Part shown: positions 6,811 to 7,965 of the stretch, piece after piece
Layout: each line of letters opens with the position of its first letter
Position numbering within the stretch: the first letter of the stretch is position 1
Assembly: GCA_045598065.1 (NCBI GenBank)
Contig: JAZLLJ010000064.1
Location: forward strand, 1 to 7,965
Direction of reading: 5' to 3'
Source of the DNA: RGIG426 sp045598065
Lineage (GTDB): Bacteria; Bacillota; Clostridia; Oscillospirales; Acutalibacteraceae
Length of the DNA: 7,965 nt
Notes under the pieces: model-generated
Databases searched by the model: none
What the model saw: the letters and a program-made list of their open reading frames with translations, nothing else
What the model was told of the DNA's origin: nothing
Position numbers and translations under genes: made by a program

Positions 6811-6919
6811 TTATCTCCGTCCCGAAGGCGAGATAACGAGGCTCCCCACAAGGTCGTTGCGCCCTTGCGGCTTGCCGGATATATCGGTTCTTCGGGACGT
6901 GGCTCCCGAAGGAGATACC
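6811..6919 (-). promoter_or_regulatory. structured leader with repeated stem-loops upstream of the TasA-like gene
   Basis: The 179 bases between the first peptidase and the TasA-like gene hold several pairings on the leftward transcript. TTATCTC/GAGATAA (6811-6817 with 6830-6836) encloses CC-UUCG-GG. CAAGG/CCTTG (6849-6853 with 6863-6867) forms a middle hairpin. CTTCGGGA/TCCCGAAG (6890-6897 with 6904-6911) competes with a local CTCC-UUCG-GGAG tetraloop hairpin. The outer two units are direct repeats on the minus strand, TATCTCGCCTTCGGGA and TATCTCCTTCGGGA. There is no T-run, so this is not a simple terminator. It may be a processing, stabilising or switching element. I could not fit it to a known riboswitch by eye, and saw no convincing promoter in the spacer. 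Confidence 0.5.
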
Positions 6920-6954
6920 TAACAGTAACACCTCAAATACAGGGAAAAGGTTTC

Positions 6955-7629
6955 TTATTCCGCGGGGGTTTCTTTGGTTTCCTCGGTGTCTTTTTTCGCC
7001 GCTTTTTCGGCTTTCAGCGCTTCCAGTTCAGCTTTCAGCGCCTCGGTATCCGCGGCATTTTCTTTTTCATACGTTTTGCGGCGGATGAAATCGTACAGCA
7101 GCAGGAGAGCGATAGGCAACACCACGCAGACGATGAAACCGGTGGTGGATTTCATAAACATCGCTATGTCGCCGACAACAGGAATACGGGTTTTATAAAT
7201 ACCAATCAAATTCTCGGGCGGAACAAGCATATTATCTTCTTTGTCGTTGGCGTCACCCATTGTGGTAAACGCACCGGTTTTCGGATCGATAGCCTTCACA
7301 CGGTGAGTAAGCACCTGCTTTTCGCGAGTAACGGCAGGATCATAGAACGAGATGATATCATCCACTTTCACATCTTCCGGAGCGATCACTTTGGAAAAAA
7401 TCATATCACCCGTCATAATAGTCGGCTCCATAGAACCGGTTTGAACAACCATCGGCGCCACACCGAACATCGTCGGCACTTCATCGGAATTGATAAGATT
7501 TTTCACAATCAAGGTGCAGTTGATAATCAACATCGGAATCAAAATCACGCACAACACAATGCCGATAATCGTCAGCATACGATGGCCGACAGACGCCTTC
7601 TGTTTTTTCGCCTGTTTCTCCGCGTTCAT
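6955..7629 (-). CDS. sipW: SipW-type signal peptidase I (first copy)
   Basis: A 224-residue membrane protease; start ATG 7629 lies 8 bases after AGGAGGG (7638-7644), whereas the in-frame GTG at 7638 overlaps that site. Domain order: basic N-terminus, membrane helix about 18-43, catalytic Ser66 in QTGSMEP, His109 in VLTHRV, acidic box MGDANDKED with Asp126, a second membrane helix about 163-180, then a 44-residue charged tail with the heptad-like EALKAELEALKAEK. The Ser/His/Asp set places it in the SipW/ER-type (S26B) branch, which removes signal peptides from TasA- and camelysin-like exported subunits. It is the first gene after a strong promoter and precedes the likely major subunit, as substrate and processing enzyme often pair. 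It is clearly paralogous to the peptidase at the other end of this unit. Confidence 0.93.
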   Translation of the reverse strand: MNAEKQAKKQKASVGHRMLTIIGIVLCVILIPMLIINCTLIVKNLINSDEVPTMFGVAPMVVQTGSMEPTIMTGDMIFSKVIAPEDVKVDDIISFYDPAVTREKQVLTHRVKAIDPKTGAFTTMGDANDKEDNMLVPPENLIGIYKTRIPVVGDIAMFMKSTTGFIVCVVLPIALLLLYDFIRRKTYEKENAADTEALKAELEALKAEKAAKKDTEETKETPAE

Positions 7630-7687
7630 CCGAAACACCCTCCTATCATAAAAAGCAGATATACCCCCACTTTCTTTATATATAGAT

Positions 7688-7717
7688 ATAATATACTTTT
7701 CCTTGCGCTCTTGTCAA
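7688..7717 (-). promoter_or_regulatory. sigma-A promoter of the leftward unit
   Basis: The minus strand has a perfect -35 TTGACA (7712-7717) and a -10 of TATATT at 7690-7695 (16-base spacer) or TATTAT at 7688-7693 (18-base spacer), each matching 5 of 6. Transcription would start near 7682, about 50 bases before the first signal peptidase. It is the only strong promoter I can see for the four leftward genes. Confidence 0.8.
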
Positions 7718-7902
7718 CCGTTTTTCAGTATAATGTAAAAAAAAGAACCCATTGTGTACATTACTCAAATTTTTGGGTGTATTTCGTCGTTTTTCAAGTT
7801 CCGAAAATACAAAGTCGTTTTCTAAAAAAATGAGAAGCCATCAAATAGCCCATATTTTCGTGCACATCATTTACAAATAAAAAACCGCGTTTTCTGCGCA
7901 AT
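7718..7902. other. AT-rich gene-free region upstream of the leftward promoter
   Basis: No coding frame here has a ribosome binding site or recognisable protein. The stretch is much richer in A+T than the genes. It contains two copies of CGTTTTTCA (7719-7727 and 7788-7796) and two of CGTTTTCT (7816-7823 and 7888-7895), read on the plus strand, the first abutting the -35 box. They may be regulator sites or chance in AT-rich DNA. Confidence 0.45.
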
Positions 7903-7909
7903 CGTTTAT

Positions 7910-7948
7910 AAAAATAAAATCCCCTGCAACCCCCGGTGGCAGGGGGAT
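7910..7948 (-). terminator. Rho-independent terminator of an unseen leftward gene
   Basis: CCCCTGC (7921-7927) and GCAGGGG (7939-7945) form a 7-bp GC-rich stem with an 11-base loop. On the minus strand it is followed by a T-rich tail (complement of 7910-7920, ATTTTATTTTT). It would end a gene beyond the right edge and insulate the fibre unit from it. TAA triplets on the minus strand near 7954 and 7962 could be that gene's stop, but no coding can be tested. Confidence 0.75.
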
Positions 7949-7965
7949 GTCGGTTAGGAGTTAGG

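Noticed and set aside
6820..6900. c-di-GMP-I (GEMM) riboswitch in the TasA leader
   Set aside because: A GGGCGCAACGACC stretch loosely recalls the GGGACGCAAAGCC core, but the flanking stems and second-domain elements could not be found by eye. Left for an Rfam scan.
6865..7833. Plus-strand open frame (322 codons) opposite the first signal peptidase
   Set aside because: The opposite strand has the full Ser/His/Asp peptidase with promoter and ribosome site; this frame is a low-complexity Phe/Arg/His shadow.

Overview
The window looks like Bacillota DNA, most probably an anaerobic gut-type Clostridia (Oscillospiraceae/Lachnospiraceae-like). This is an inference from four things: strong AGGAGG Shine-Dalgarno sites, Gram-positive surface domains (InlB-type and MucBP-like repeats, a Cna-B/SpaA-like C-terminal domain), C..EHTHT..C repeats of a kind I associate with predicted surface proteins of gut clostridia, and SipW-type signal peptides and signal peptidases. 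There are no RNA genes, transposases, CRISPR arrays or phage genes. Everything recognisable concerns making and exporting an extracellular surface structure.

Layout. Two transcription units converge on one bidirectional terminator at about 4337-4380. The plus-strand unit (2-4332) has a very large secreted adhesin-like protein, cut by the left edge, followed 14 bases later by a small SipW-type exported protein (3727-4332, TTG start). The minus-strand unit runs leftwards from a good sigma-A promoter (7688-7717). It encodes a SipW-type signal peptidase (7629-6955), a small TasA-like secreted subunit (6775-6071), a second TasA-like protein with a C-terminal membrane anchor (5872-4937), and a second SipW-type signal peptidase (4968-4387) that overlaps the anchor gene by 32 bases. 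Between the first peptidase and the first TasA-like gene lies a 179-base leader with repeated stem-loops. Between the two TasA-like genes lies a 198-base spacer with two adjacent hairpins. The right end is an AT-rich gene-free stretch followed by a leftward terminator that should belong to an unseen gene beyond the edge.

How the parts may work together (inference). The two SipW-type peptidases (Ser/His/Asp type) would remove the signal peptides of the TasA-like subunits. The 234-residue protein looks like the abundant polymer subunit, the 311-residue protein like its membrane-held base or adaptor, and the 201-residue protein like a minor subunit that could link the polymer to the giant adhesin. 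The adhesin carries eleven C-x4-H-x-H-x3-C units (possible metal-binding or disulfide modules), then InlB/MucBP-like beta domains and a Cna-B-like end, with no cell-wall anchor of its own. This resembles the tapA-sipW-tasA logic of Bacillus subtilis biofilm fibres, but with two peptidases, two related subunits and a Cys/His-repeat adhesin. I know of no described system with exactly this content.
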